NCBI RefSeq assembly: GCF_000153485.2
Contig: NC_018721.1
Coordinates: 3,844,001 to 3,908,000 of the forward strand
Origin: Psychroflexus torquis ATCC 700755
GTDB taxonomy: Bacteria; Bacteroidota; Bacteroidia; Flavobacteriales; Flavobacteriaceae
Direction: 5' to 3'
Length of the DNA: 64,000 bases
Of the stretch, positions 37,256 through 45,682 are shown in pieces. Every line of letters begins with the position of its first letter. The first letter of the stretch is position 1. The notes below the pieces were generated by a model, which was not told the origin of the DNA, searched no databases, and was given only the letters and a program-made list of their open reading frames with translations. The position numbers were made by a program, and so were the translations under genes.

Positions 37256-38050
37256 ATCTATCGAAGAGTCTATCAGATTTTGATTGGACTGTATAGACAC
37301 ATCTGGAATTTCAAAATTCAACTGTTCTGGGATGTCTTCAAAAGTAATATCTGTGCTGACATCACTTTTAATTAAACCGATATCTTTTGCGTAGTAATTA
37401 GTTATCGTGGAGGCGTTCTGCTCTTGAAGAATCGTAAAATCAGAAAAGACAATAAAAACACTCGCCGATAAATTAAGGTTAATTTTTGAGCTATATACGT
37501 CTGAATAAGTCTGACCGTTTACAGTCATATTATCCATAAAACCAGCATGAGTAAAATTGATTTCATACTCAAGGCTTACTGGAAAACCATTTATGTTTCT
37601 TTCAACTTCGCCTAAAGAAGAATAAAGAACGTCTCCTTGAATTAAGGCTGCGTCGTAAAGAATAACTCCTAATAAAGGTATTGTAAAGTTTGGAAGTTCA
37701 TCATTGAGAAATACTGAATATTCTCCATCAAAAATGATGGTTTGCTCACCATTCTGTTTAAAGACTTCTCCTGAACTAAGAATAGTGGTAAAAACCCCAG
37801 AAAAATTAGTGACCGTTTTGGTGAAACTAAAGCGTTGTGGATTTTGAGCATTGACCCCAGAAATACTTAAGTTTTCACGACCTGTTATGGTATTCGAATT
37901 TTCTCTAGAGGTGTTCTCATAAGTCCAAGAATTATCTAAAGCTAGGGGGAAATAATTTGAGTCTGATAAGAGGATGTTTTCATCCTCGCTTGCACAAGAG
38001 TAACAAAACAAAAGGAAAATAAGTCCTAGATAAACGCTTGCTTTTTTCAT
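37244..38050 (-). CDS. Predicted lipoprotein of unknown function
   Basis: A 268-residue protein with a lipoprotein signal: hydrophobic LGLIFLLFCYSC and a lipobox cysteine at C19, then an acidic SEDEN segment (flavobacterial lipoproteins often have such export signals). The body is rich in beta-prone, Ser/Thr/Asn-rich sequence, beginning YFPLALDNSWTYENTS. This opening occurs in several Bacteroidota surface lipoproteins, but I do not recognise a named family. It overlaps the FAD/Fe-S gene by 12 bp and is upstream of the LpxH-like pseudogene on the opposite side. Confidence 0.75.
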   Translation of the reverse strand: MKKASVYLGLIFLLFCYSCASEDENILLSDSNYFPLALDNSWTYENTSRENSNTITGRENLSISGVNAQNPQRFSFTKTVTNFSGVFTTILSSGEVFKQNGEQTIIFDGEYSVFLNDELPNFTIPLLGVILYDAALIQGDVLYSSLGEVERNINGFPVSLEYEINFTHAGFMDNMTVNGQTYSDVYSSKINLNLSASVFIVFSDFTILQEQNASTITNYYAKDIGLIKSDVSTDITFEDIPEQLNFEIPDVSIQSNQNLIDSSIDLNF

Positions 38051-38088
38051 AAAATGAACATTTTGTGCAATTTAGGTATTTTTCATGA

Positions 38089-38901
38089 CTAAACTTCTTT
38101 GTCATTGATAACAATAGAGGGACTTGTGCGATTTTCATCACTAGTTTTTATTTCTTTTTTCCCTAAATCAGAATAGTGGAAGAGTTTCCAGCGGTTATCA
38201 TGAAATTCTAGGGCAGTTAAGTTTTCAACCCAATCGCCAGAATTTAAATACAGGCAAGTTCCTTTTTTGTTAACTTTTCTGGATATTTGTGGCTGATGTA
38301 TGTGTCCGCAAATCACATAGTGGTAACCGTTTTCTATAGCCAAATCTGTTACAGTTTTTTCAAAATCATCAATAAATTTCACTGCTTTTTTGACGGAGTT
38401 TTTAATTTTTTTGGATAGTGAATACTTTTCTTTACCAAACTTTAAAAGCCAAAAGTTTAAAAATCTATTGCCTAATATGAGTAAGTCGTACCCCCAGCCT
38501 CCAAGCTTTGCAATCCACTTTGCATTTTGAATAAAAATATCGAACACATCACCATGAAAAAATCAAGCCTCTTTACCGTTAAGAGTCAAGGTTAGTTTGT
38601 CAACAAGTTTAATATTTCCGATTTCAAGAGTGCTTAGTTTTCTCAGCATCTCATCATGATTACCTGTAATATATGTAATCTCTGTTCCTGTCATTGAGAA
38701 TTCAATTAAAGTTTTGATGATTTCTAAATGAGATTTTGGAAAGCAATTTTTTCTGAATTGCCAAATATCGATGATATCACCGTTTAGAATGATTTTTTTG
38801 GGCTGGATTGAATTCAGATAGATTAATAATTCATCAGCATGGCATCCAAAGGTGCCTAAATGAATATCGGATAAAACCATTAAGTTGACTTTTCTTTTCA
38901 A
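38089..38901 (-). pseudogene. LpxH-like UDP-2,3-diacylglucosamine diphosphatase/metallophosphoesterase, broken by an in-frame TGA
   Basis: One continuous reading frame of 271 codons is interrupted only by TGA at 38563-38565, between LNGKEA and FFHGDVFD; relatives have Trp at this position (AWFFHGD), so a single TGG-to-TGA change explains it. All metallophosphoesterase motifs survive across the two parts: DIHLG, NGDIID, GNHDE, HGD and GHIHQP. The family removes UMP from UDP-diacylglucosamine in lipid A synthesis or acts on similar substrates. The remainder is undegraded, so the lesion is recent, a sequencing error, or read through at low level. TGA is a normal stop in neighbouring genes. Confidence 0.85.
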
Positions 38902-39067
38902 AATGAGAAGTTTTACTCAAAGTAAGCGAGAACATATTACCAATAGGTAAATTGTATATTATGAAAGGTTGATGTAAAGATTATTAACTGATATAAACGG
39001 TTAACATAAAATTTACCTCCTTCAAGACAGAATACTGATTTTAATGGTAATCTGTTTAGATTGTTTT

Positions 39068-39096
39068 TTGATTATTGATGAAAACGATTACATTTG
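39068..39096 (+). promoter_or_regulatory. Flavobacterial promoter of aroC
   Basis: TTG (39068-39070), an 18-bp spacer and TACATTTG (39089-39096) match both boxes of the flavobacterial consensus. The ATG at 39110 is only 13 bp beyond, so the mRNA leader would be very short. Confidence 0.65.
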
Positions 39097-39109
39097 TTTA
39101 AAACCACAT

Positions 39110-40168
39110 ATGGCATCAAATAGCTTCGGAAATTTTCTTAAACTTACAACCTTTGGTGAATCTCACGGAGTCTCCATTGGTGGAATTCTAGATGGAGTTC
39201 CTCCAGGGATCCAATTGGATTTAGAGAAAATTCAGAAAGATTTGGATAGAAGAAAACCTGGCCAATCTGCAATAGTCACTCAACGTAAAGAGTCTGATAT
39301 CGTCCACTTTAAGTCAGGGATTTTTGAAGGGTTAACCACGGGATTACCAATTGGATTCGAAATTCATAATACAGATAACAAATCAAAAGATTACGGTCAT
39401 ATAAAAGATGTGTATAGACCAAATCACTCCGATTATACTTACGATCAAAAATACGGCCAAAGAGATTATAGAGGCGGAGGAAGATCTAGCGCGAGGGAAA
39501 CTGCTTCTTGGGTTGTTGCTGGTGCTATAGCTAAACAAATTCTGAATGATGTCCATTTCACGGCTTATACTCACGCTGTAGGAGATTTAGAATTGCAGAG
39601 TGAAGATAGTGTTGACTTTGATGTTATCGAAAAGAATCCTGTTAGATGTCCTAATGTAATGAGGGCTATTGAAATGGAAGATTATATTAAAAAAATAAGA
39701 AAAGAGGGAGATACTATTGGCGGTATAGTGAAATGTGTCATCTCCAATGTTCCTAAAAACCTAGGCGACCCTATCTTTGAAAAACTTCACGCCAATTTAG
39801 GAAAAGCTATGATGACTATTAATGCTGTAAAAGGATTTGATTATGGTTCTGGTTTTGAAGGCGTTTCGATGAAAGGGAGTGAACATAATGATTTGTTCAA
39901 TGTAGATGGAACAACGAAAACCAATCATAGTGGTGGCATACAGGGTGGTATTTCCAATGGGATGAATATCAATTTTAGAGTAGCTTTTAAACCTGTGGCT
40001 ACCCTTATGCAAAAGCAAAAAACAATAAACAAAAACGCTCAAGAAGTAGAAATGCAAGGCAAAGGTCGTCATGATCCATGCGTAGTTCCTAGAGCTATTC
40101 CTGTTGTTGAGGCTATGTCGGCTTTAGTTTTGGCAGACGCCTTTTTACAAAATAAATCTCTTAATTAA
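39110..40168 (+). CDS. aroC: Chorismate synthase
   Basis: This 352-residue enzyme converts EPSP to chorismate with reduced FMN, the last step of the common aromatic pathway. Its signatures are [33 protein letters not shown] and [14 protein letters not shown]. An upstream in-frame ATG at 39044 would add 22 residues absent from the family and would lie before the promoter, so 39110 is the start. The DAACS symporter gene follows by 5 bp and may share its transcript. Confidence 0.96.
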   Translation: MASNSFGNFLKLTTFGESHGVSIGGILDGVPPGIQLDLEKIQKDLDRRKPGQSAIVTQRKESDIVHFKSGIFEGLTTGLPIGFEIHNTDNKSKDYGHIKDVYRPNHSDYTYDQKYGQRDYRGGGRSSARETASWVVAGAIAKQILNDVHFTAYTHAVGDLELQSEDSVDFDVIEKNPVRCPNVMRAIEMEDYIKKIRKEGDTIGGIVKCVISNVPKNLGDPIFEKLHANLGKAMMTINAVKGFDYGSGFEGVSMKGSEHNDLFNVDGTTKTNHSGGIQGGISNGMNINFRVAFKPVATLMQKQKTINKNAQEVEMQGKGRHDPCVVPRAIPVVEAMSALVLADAFLQNKSLN

Positions 40169-40173
40169 TTTAA

Positions 40174-41493
40174 ATGAAAAAATTAGAATTACACTGGCAA
40201 ATCCTTATTGGTATGGGATTGGGAATTGCTTTCGCATACATTTTATCTTTTTTTAGCTGGGGAAGCGATTTTATCACCGATTGGATTAAGCCATTTGGTA
40301 GTATGTTCATCAATGCACTTAAACTTATTGCAGTTCCCTTGATTTTAGCGTCTCTTATCAAAGGAGTATCTGATTTAAAGGATATTTCAAGCCTTTCACA
40401 AATGGGCCTAAGAACTATTCTTACGTATTTAGCGACTACAGTTATTGCGGTTAGCATTGGTCTTGCTATCGTTAATATATTCGAGCCTGGTAAGAGCATA
40501 GAAAGTGAAACCCGAGAAGAACTCGTGCAGAGTTATGGGGGTGATGCAGAATTAACCAGACAAAATGCACAAAAGCAAAAGGATTCTGGACCTTTGCAAG
40601 CTTTAGAAGACTTGGTGCCAGATAATATATTTGGAGCAGCATCTAGCAATTCTAATATGCTACAAGTTATTTTCTTTGCTATCTTTTTTGGTATTGGCAT
40701 GATTTTAATACCAGAAAAAAAATCTAGGCCCATCAAAGAATTTTTTGATTCCTTAAATGAGGTTATATTGAAAATGATAGATCTTATCATGTTAGCAGCA
40801 CCTTACGGTGTTTTTGCATTATTAGCAGCGTTGGTCGTTGAAGCACCAAGCGCAGATCTCTTTATTGCTTTGGCATTCTACGGCTTGTGTGTCGTGTGTG
40901 GGCTAATTATTATGATTGGAGTTTATGCGTTAATTGTAGGCATCTTCACCAAAAAATCACCGCGTTTCTTTCTCAATGGTATCTCACCAGCTCAACTCTT
41001 GGCCTTTTCTACAAGTTCTAGTGCTGCAACTTTACCTGTAACAATGGAAAGAGTGGAGGAGCATCTCGGGGTACATCCTCAGGTTTCCAGTTTCGTATTA
41101 CCCATAGGTGCAACTATTAACATGGATGGAACTAGTCTATATCAGGCAGTAGCAGCGGTATTTATCGCTCAAGCGTTTGGTATGGAACTGAGTTTTGTTG
41201 CTCAGCTTGGGATTATTGCTACTGCAACTTTAGCCTCAATAGGTTCTGCTGCAGTACCAGGAGCAGGAATGGTTATGCTTGTTATAGTTCTTGGTCAAGC
41301 GGGAATACCTGAAGCTGGTCTTGCTCTTATTTTTGCTGTAGACAGACCATTAGACATGTTAAGGACTTCTGTAAATGTAACCGGTGACGCTGCTGTAGCT
41401 ATGTTAGTGGCAAAATCACAAAACAAATTAGGCGATCCAAAAGTGAAAAACTGGGATGATAAGTACACAAAAGAAATAGATTTAGAAAAATAG
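40174..41493 (+). CDS. Dicarboxylate/amino acid:cation symporter (DAACS family)
   Basis: The 439-residue polytopic protein belongs to the GltP/DctA family of Na+ or H+ coupled glutamate, aspartate or C4-dicarboxylate carriers. The serine-rich re-entrant loop is FSTSSSAATLPVTMERVEE, and the TM7 signature is PIGATINMDGTSLYQA. The extra hydrophilic segment around residues 105-150 is longer than in E. coli GltP. Substrate specificity is not readable. Transcription ends at the palindrome just downstream. Confidence 0.92.
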   Translation: MKKLELHWQILIGMGLGIAFAYILSFFSWGSDFITDWIKPFGSMFINALKLIAVPLILASLIKGVSDLKDISSLSQMGLRTILTYLATTVIAVSIGLAIVNIFEPGKSIESETREELVQSYGGDAELTRQNAQKQKDSGPLQALEDLVPDNIFGAASSNSNMLQVIFFAIFFGIGMILIPEKKSRPIKEFFDSLNEVILKMIDLIMLAAPYGVFALLAALVVEAPSADLFIALAFYGLCVVCGLIIMIGVYALIVGIFTKKSPRFFLNGISPAQLLAFSTSSSAATLPVTMERVEEHLGVHPQVSSFVLPIGATINMDGTSLYQAVAAVFIAQAFGMELSFVAQLGIIATATLASIGSAAVPGAGMVMLVIVLGQAGIPEAGLALIFAVDRPLDMLRTSVNVTGDAAVAMLVAKSQNKLGDPKVKNWDDKYTKEIDLEK

Positions 41494-41501
41494 ATTTTAG
41501 G

Positions 41502-41561
41502 AAATCATTATCAAACTAAAAAGGCAGCTATATAGCTGCCTTTTTAGTTTGATAATGATTT
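41502..41561. terminator. Perfect 60-bp palindrome, bidirectional terminator
   Basis: Positions 41502-41561 read the same on both strands without mismatch (checked pairwise around the centre at 41531/41532). The GC-rich core AAAAAGGCAGCT is flanked by T runs in both directions, so it can terminate both the DAACS gene and the convergent M42 peptidase gene. It starts 8 bp after one stop codon and ends 5 bp before the other. Confidence 0.9.
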
Positions 41562-41566
41562 TGTTA

Positions 41567-42637
41567 CTATTTGAAATAACTGAAATCTTCCCCACTTTTA
41601 ATTTCAAGTAAAGAGTTATAAATTAATTTGATGACATTCTCAACGTCAGATTTATGTACCATCTCTACGGTGGTATGCATATATCTTAATGGTAAAGAGA
41701 TAAGCGCAGAAGCTACACCGCCATTGCTATAAGCAAACGCATCAGTATCTGTACCTGTCATTCGGCTTGCAGCTAAACGTTGAAAGGGAATATTGTGTTT
41801 CTCTGCAGTATCGATAAGAAGCTCTCTCAGTTTGTTTTGTACTGCAGGAGCATAACTTATAACAGGACCTGCCCCAATCTTAGTGAAACCTTCTTTTTTC
41901 TTTTCTATCATTGGCGTAGTCGTGTCGTGACAAACGTCAGTAACGATAGCTACATTAGGCTTTATAGTTTGGGCTATCATTTCAGCTCCTCGTAAGCCAA
42001 TTTCTTCTTGAACAGAGTTAGTAATATATAATCCAAATGGTAGCACTACATTGTTTTCCTTTAGCATTCTAGCTACTTCAGCAATCATAAAACCACCCAT
42101 TCTATTATCTAAACCTCTACACACAAACTTATCTCCATTCAGAATGAAAAATTCGTCTGGATAGGTAATAACACAACCAACGTGGACTCCAAGCTTTTCA
42201 ACCTCTTCTTTAGTATCACAACCAACATCTATACAAATGTTATCAGATTTTGGGGATTGCTCGTTCGATTTATCTCTGGTGTGTATGGCTGGCCATCCAA
42301 AAACCCCTTTTACAATGCCTTTTTTGGTATGGATGTTTACCCGCTTGGAAGTTGCTATTTGATGATCGCTGCCTCCATTTCTGATCACATAAATTAAACC
42401 TTCATCAGTGATATAATTGACGTACCAGGATATTTCATCGGCATGACCTTCTATAACCACCTTAAAATCAGCGTCAGGATTTATAATACCAACGGCTGTT
42501 CCGTAGGTATCTGTAATGAATTCATCTACGTAAGGTTTTAGATAGTCCATCCAAAGCTTTTGACCCTCCGATTCATAACCAGTTGGAGCGGCATTATTTA
42601 AATACTTTTCTAAAAATTTTAGTGAATTATCGTTCAT
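41567..42637 (-). CDS. M42 family metallopeptidase (glutamyl/deblocking aminopeptidase type)
   Basis: This 356-residue cytosolic aminopeptidase carries the M42 di-metal residues: VVIEGHADEISWYV (His, Asp), RGLDNRMGG (Asp), NSVQEEIGLRGA (Glu-Glu), IVTDVCHDTT (Asp) and the terminal MHTTVEMV (His). M42 enzymes form tetrahedral dodecamers that degrade short peptides. It is convergent with the DAACS gene and divergent from the DUF4294 gene. The start gives the expected family length. Confidence 0.93.
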   Translation of the reverse strand: MNDNSLKFLEKYLNNAAPTGYESEGQKLWMDYLKPYVDEFITDTYGTAVGIINPDADFKVVIEGHADEISWYVNYITDEGLIYVIRNGGSDHQIATSKRVNIHTKKGIVKGVFGWPAIHTRDKSNEQSPKSDNICIDVGCDTKEEVEKLGVHVGCVITYPDEFFILNGDKFVCRGLDNRMGGFMIAEVARMLKENNVVLPFGLYITNSVQEEIGLRGAEMIAQTIKPNVAIVTDVCHDTTTPMIEKKKEGFTKIGAGPVISYAPAVQNKLRELLIDTAEKHNIPFQRLAASRMTGTDTDAFAYSNGGVASALISLPLRYMHTTVEMVHKSDVENVIKLIYNSLLEIKSGEDFSYFK

Positions 42638-42744
42638 ATCTATTCTTTTTGTTGTGCGAATTTAATAAAGTATTGAGATATAGTTGAAAATGAATCCTTA
42701 ATTTTGGAACAATTTTAGAGGTTAATACTATAAATTACTTTATT

Positions 42745-43458
42745 TTGAAATTAGCTATAGCTTTTTTTCTGTTAGCAAGTGTTTCAGTTAGTGCTCAGGA
42801 GGCAAAATATCAAGAGACATCAAATTGCTCCAATCAACGATACCTAATTATAGGTCATGACGCCTCTTGGGTAAGTGAAGTCGAGTTAGAAGAAGTAATG
42901 ATATATCCTAAACTTAAATTTAAAAGTCGAGACGATTTTAGAGATTACCTCATATTAAAACGCAAAACTAAAAAGGTATGGCCTTATGTAAAGCTAGCTT
43001 CAGAACGTTTTGAAACTTTAAACAAACGCTTATCGAGCATTGACTCCAAACCTTCAAAAAGACGATATACCAGAGTTATTCAAAGGTATGTAGAAGAGGA
43101 GTTTACAGAAGAATTAAAAAAGCTAACAAAAACTGAAGGTCAAATCTTAGTTAAATTAATTCATCGCCAAACTGGTGTAACCACCTTCGATTTGGTAAAA
43201 GACCTCCGTTCTGGATGGCGAGCCTTTTGGTATAATACCACCGCTAGTTTGTTTAATATTTCTTTAAAGGAAGAATTTAATCCTTCAGAAATTAAAGAAG
43301 ACTTTTATATTGAAGATATTTTACAAAGAGAATTTCAAACTGAGCATCTTGAAAGACAATCTCCTAAGTTTGAAATTAATCTTATGGACTTAATGGAAAA
43401 ATGGCAAAAAGAATCTGGTTTGATCGCTCCTTCTGCCATAAGATCCAATCAGTATTAA
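42745..43458 (+). CDS. DUF4294 family exported protein
   Basis: This 237-residue protein has a signal peptide, KLAIAFFLLASVSVSAQ, and a body matching DUF4294 (WVSEVELEEVMIYPKLKFKS; VWPYVKLASERF; GWRAFWYNTTASLF), found almost only in Bacteroidota and often beside the M42 peptidase gene. No function is known. The start must be the TTG at 42745, since no ATG or GTG precedes the signal peptide. Its stop is 1 bp from the amtB stop, inside a 20-bp palindrome (43455-43474). Confidence 0.82.
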   Translation: MKLAIAFFLLASVSVSAQEAKYQETSNCSNQRYLIIGHDASWVSEVELEEVMIYPKLKFKSRDDFRDYLILKRKTKKVWPYVKLASERFETLNKRLSSIDSKPSKRRYTRVIQRYVEEEFTEELKKLTKTEGQILVKLIHRQTGVTTFDLVKDLRSGWRAFWYNTTASLFNISLKEEFNPSEIKEDFYIEDILQREFQTEHLERQSPKFEINLMDLMEKWQKESGLIAPSAIRSNQY

Positions 43459-43459
43459 A

Positions 43460-44686
43460 TCAATGTTGATTTAAACCAAAATCTGCATAAGCATCCATAC
43501 CATGTTCGTGTATATCTAAACCTTCAACTTCATGTTTAGAAGATACTCTTAAGCCCATAAATTTCTTAATCGGCCATAGGATGATACTAGCGCTAAAGCA
43601 ACAAAACCCACCAATAGTTAATATAGATACCAACTGTATAAAAAACTGTTCTGTTCCTGCCATATTTCCAAATAGGCCTACCGCCAAAGTTCCCCAGATA
43701 CCACAACACAAATGAACAGGAATTGCTCCTACAGGATCGTCTATTCTTATAATATCCATTAATTTAACGGCTAGAATAATGATTAGCCCAGCAATGAGTC
43801 CTATGGCAATAGATTCTAAGGGCGACATCAAATCTGCACCTGCGGTTATTCCTACAAGTCCTCCTAATATACCATTCATAAACATTGTTACATCAAAATT
43901 TTTGAAGACCAAAAAACTACTGATGCAGGCTCCTAAGCCTCCAGACGCAGCGGCTAAACTTGTGGTGACGAGTACGATAGAAGTACTGGCTGGATCTGCA
44001 GAAAGTACTGAGCCTCCATTAAATCCAAACCAACCAAACCAGAGTAAAAACACTCCAGATGCAGCTAAAGGAATATTATGGCCTGGAATGGCAAAAATCT
44101 TTTTACCCTTAAACTTTCCTATACGGGGGCCTAGGAAAACCACGGCCATGAGGGCCGCCCAACCCCCTACAGAATGCACCAATGTAGACCCTGCAAAATC
44201 ATAAAACCCAAAATCACTTAAAAATCCACCTCCCCAAAGCCAAGATCCACTAATAGGGTATATAAAACCTACGTAAATAATTGAAAATACCATAAAGGCA
44301 CCAATTTTAATACGTTCTGCGACAGCACCAGAAACTATAGTTGCTGCTGTCGCAGCAAACATTCCTTGAAATAAAAAATCTGTCCAATATGTATAGCCTG
44401 CATCCGCATAATCTGCGGTTAGACCATTGTCTGGCAGATGCAATCCAACTTCACTTAGACTAAACCATCCATTAAAGTCTCCTGGATACATGATGTTGAA
44501 GCCCACTATATAATAGAGAACTAGTCCAGAGCAAATGATAAAAAAGTTTTTGAATAAAATATTAATGGTGTTTTTTTGGCGAGTTAAGCCAATCTCTAAA
44601 AGAGAAAAACCTAGGTGCATTAAAAAAACCAAAGCGATGCAAAGCATCATCCATATATTATTTGCAGTAAATAGAGCGTTTTCCAT
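43460..44686 (-). CDS. amtB: Ammonium transporter AmtB
   Basis: The 408-residue channel has about eleven membrane helices. The twin pore histidines lie in STLVHSVGGWAALM and IPVHLCCGIWGTLA. The cytosolic tail (SSKHEVEGLDIHEHGMDAYA) is the part that a PII protein contacts in known complexes. It is encoded 5 bp after glnK on the same strand, the classical glnK-amtB pair but with the regulator first. This predicts ammonium uptake gated by nitrogen status. Confidence 0.95.
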   Translation of the reverse strand: MENALFTANNIWMMLCIALVFLMHLGFSLLEIGLTRQKNTINILFKNFFIICSGLVLYYIVGFNIMYPGDFNGWFSLSEVGLHLPDNGLTADYADAGYTYWTDFLFQGMFAATAATIVSGAVAERIKIGAFMVFSIIYVGFIYPISGSWLWGGGFLSDFGFYDFAGSTLVHSVGGWAALMAVVFLGPRIGKFKGKKIFAIPGHNIPLAASGVFLLWFGWFGFNGGSVLSADPASTSIVLVTTSLAAASGGLGACISSFLVFKNFDVTMFMNGILGGLVGITAGADLMSPLESIAIGLIAGLIIILAVKLMDIIRIDDPVGAIPVHLCCGIWGTLAVGLFGNMAGTEQFFIQLVSILTIGGFCCFSASIILWPIKKFMGLRVSSKHEVEGLDIHEHGMDAYADFGLNQH

Positions 44687-44691
44687 AGTTT

Positions 44692-45030
44692 TTATTTAGT
44701 TGCTTGAGTTCCACGTTCGCCTGTTCTTATCCTTATGCACTCTTCAATATTGGAAATGAATATTTTTCCATCTCCAACATCTCCAGTTTTAGCCTTTTCA
44801 ATTAAGGTTTCTACGGTTTTGTCAACAAAATCATCAGATACAATAACCACTAAGTATCGTCTTTGAATATCACTTGTGCTATAAGAAATCCCCCTATATA
44901 AGTGACCTTGTTTTTCGTTTCCTACACCCGTGACGTCCCAATAACTAAAGAAATTCACCTCTATTTGATGGAGTGCTTCTTTAACTTCATCAAAACGAGA
45001 CTTTCTAATAATCGCCTCTATTTTTTTCAT
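44692..45030 (-). CDS. glnK: PII nitrogen-regulatory protein GlnK/GlnB
   Basis: A 112-residue PII protein. It starts MKKIEAIIRKSRFDEVKEAL, has a T-loop with GHLYRGISYS (the Tyr equivalent to Y51 is present) and the C-terminal KTGDVGDGKIFISNIEECIRIRTGERG nucleotide-binding and PII signature segment. The T-loop shows unusual residues (GVGNEKQGHLYRGISYSTSDIQRRY) compared with enteric GlnK. It precedes amtB by 5 bp. PII trimers sense ADP/ATP and 2-oxoglutarate and block AmtB when nitrogen is ample. Confidence 0.95.
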   Translation of the reverse strand: MKKIEAIIRKSRFDEVKEALHQIEVNFFSYWDVTGVGNEKQGHLYRGISYSTSDIQRRYLVVIVSDDFVDKTVETLIEKAKTGDVGDGKIFISNIEECIRIRTGERGTQATK

Positions 45031-45130
45031 ATCCCCTAAAATTTAGATGTAAATATAGTTACTCTAATACTTATTGAGTTAAAAAATTTAGTGACGAGTG
45101 TCTTGATAGAGATTTATCAATGGCCCTTAA

Positions 45131-45673
45131 CTATTCAAGCTTGACATTATAGTTCTTTAAAATTTCATTGTATTCTTCCCTAATAAAATTAAAATTTTTG
45201 AAGGTCTCATCGTGTTGTTTCCTATTTTCCATTCTTTTGATATTTTTGATAAAACGCCTGTAATCATCTTCAGCGCTTAATCTAAGGCCTGGAACTTCAA
45301 TAGATTTACCATGATCATCTTTAGCTACCATGGTAAAATAGGAGGAATTACAATGTTTTTTGGCCCCGTTTTGTATATTCTCAGATTCTACACGAATTCC
45401 AACAACCATCGACGTCCTCCCAACGTAATTTACCGAGGATTTTAGGGTAAGAAGCTCTCCAACCTCCACAGGGTTCAAAAAGTCTACACGGTCTACACTT
45501 GCCGTGACACAATAATTTTCGGAGTGCTTGGCTGCGCATGCAAAAGCAACTTGGTCTAGAAGTGATAGAATAAATCCACCATGAATCTTTCCTCCAAAAT
45601 TTGAATGGGAGGGTAACATGAGTTGTGATAAGACTACCTCAGAATCTGAAGGATGTTTGAATTTTTTAGTCAT
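45131..45673 (-). CDS. Acyl-CoA thioesterase (hotdog fold, YciA/BACH type)
   Basis: The 180-residue hotdog-fold protein has the motifs HSNFGGKIHGGFILSLLDQVAF (with the Gly-rich turn and catalytic-type Asp of acyl-CoA thioesterases) and TASVDRVDFLNPVEVGE. It hydrolyses acyl-CoA to fatty acid and CoA; chain length is not predictable. A C-terminal extension of about 40 residues beyond the hotdog core is present. The rmuC gene ends 9 bp upstream on the same strand. Confidence 0.88.
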   Translation of the reverse strand: MTKKFKHPSDSEVVLSQLMLPSHSNFGGKIHGGFILSLLDQVAFACAAKHSENYCVTASVDRVDFLNPVEVGELLTLKSSVNYVGRTSMVVGIRVESENIQNGAKKHCNSSYFTMVAKDDHGKSIEVPGLRLSAEDDYRRFIKNIKRMENRKQHDETFKNFNFIREEYNEILKNYNVKLE

Positions 45674-45682
45674 AGCTTAGTT

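Noticed and set aside
38563..38565. TGA read as tryptophan or selenocysteine
   Set aside because: TGA is an ordinary stop in neighbouring genes (for example GCS2 and menC), TGG is used for Trp throughout, and no SECIS-like hairpin is evident. A nonsense mutation is simpler.
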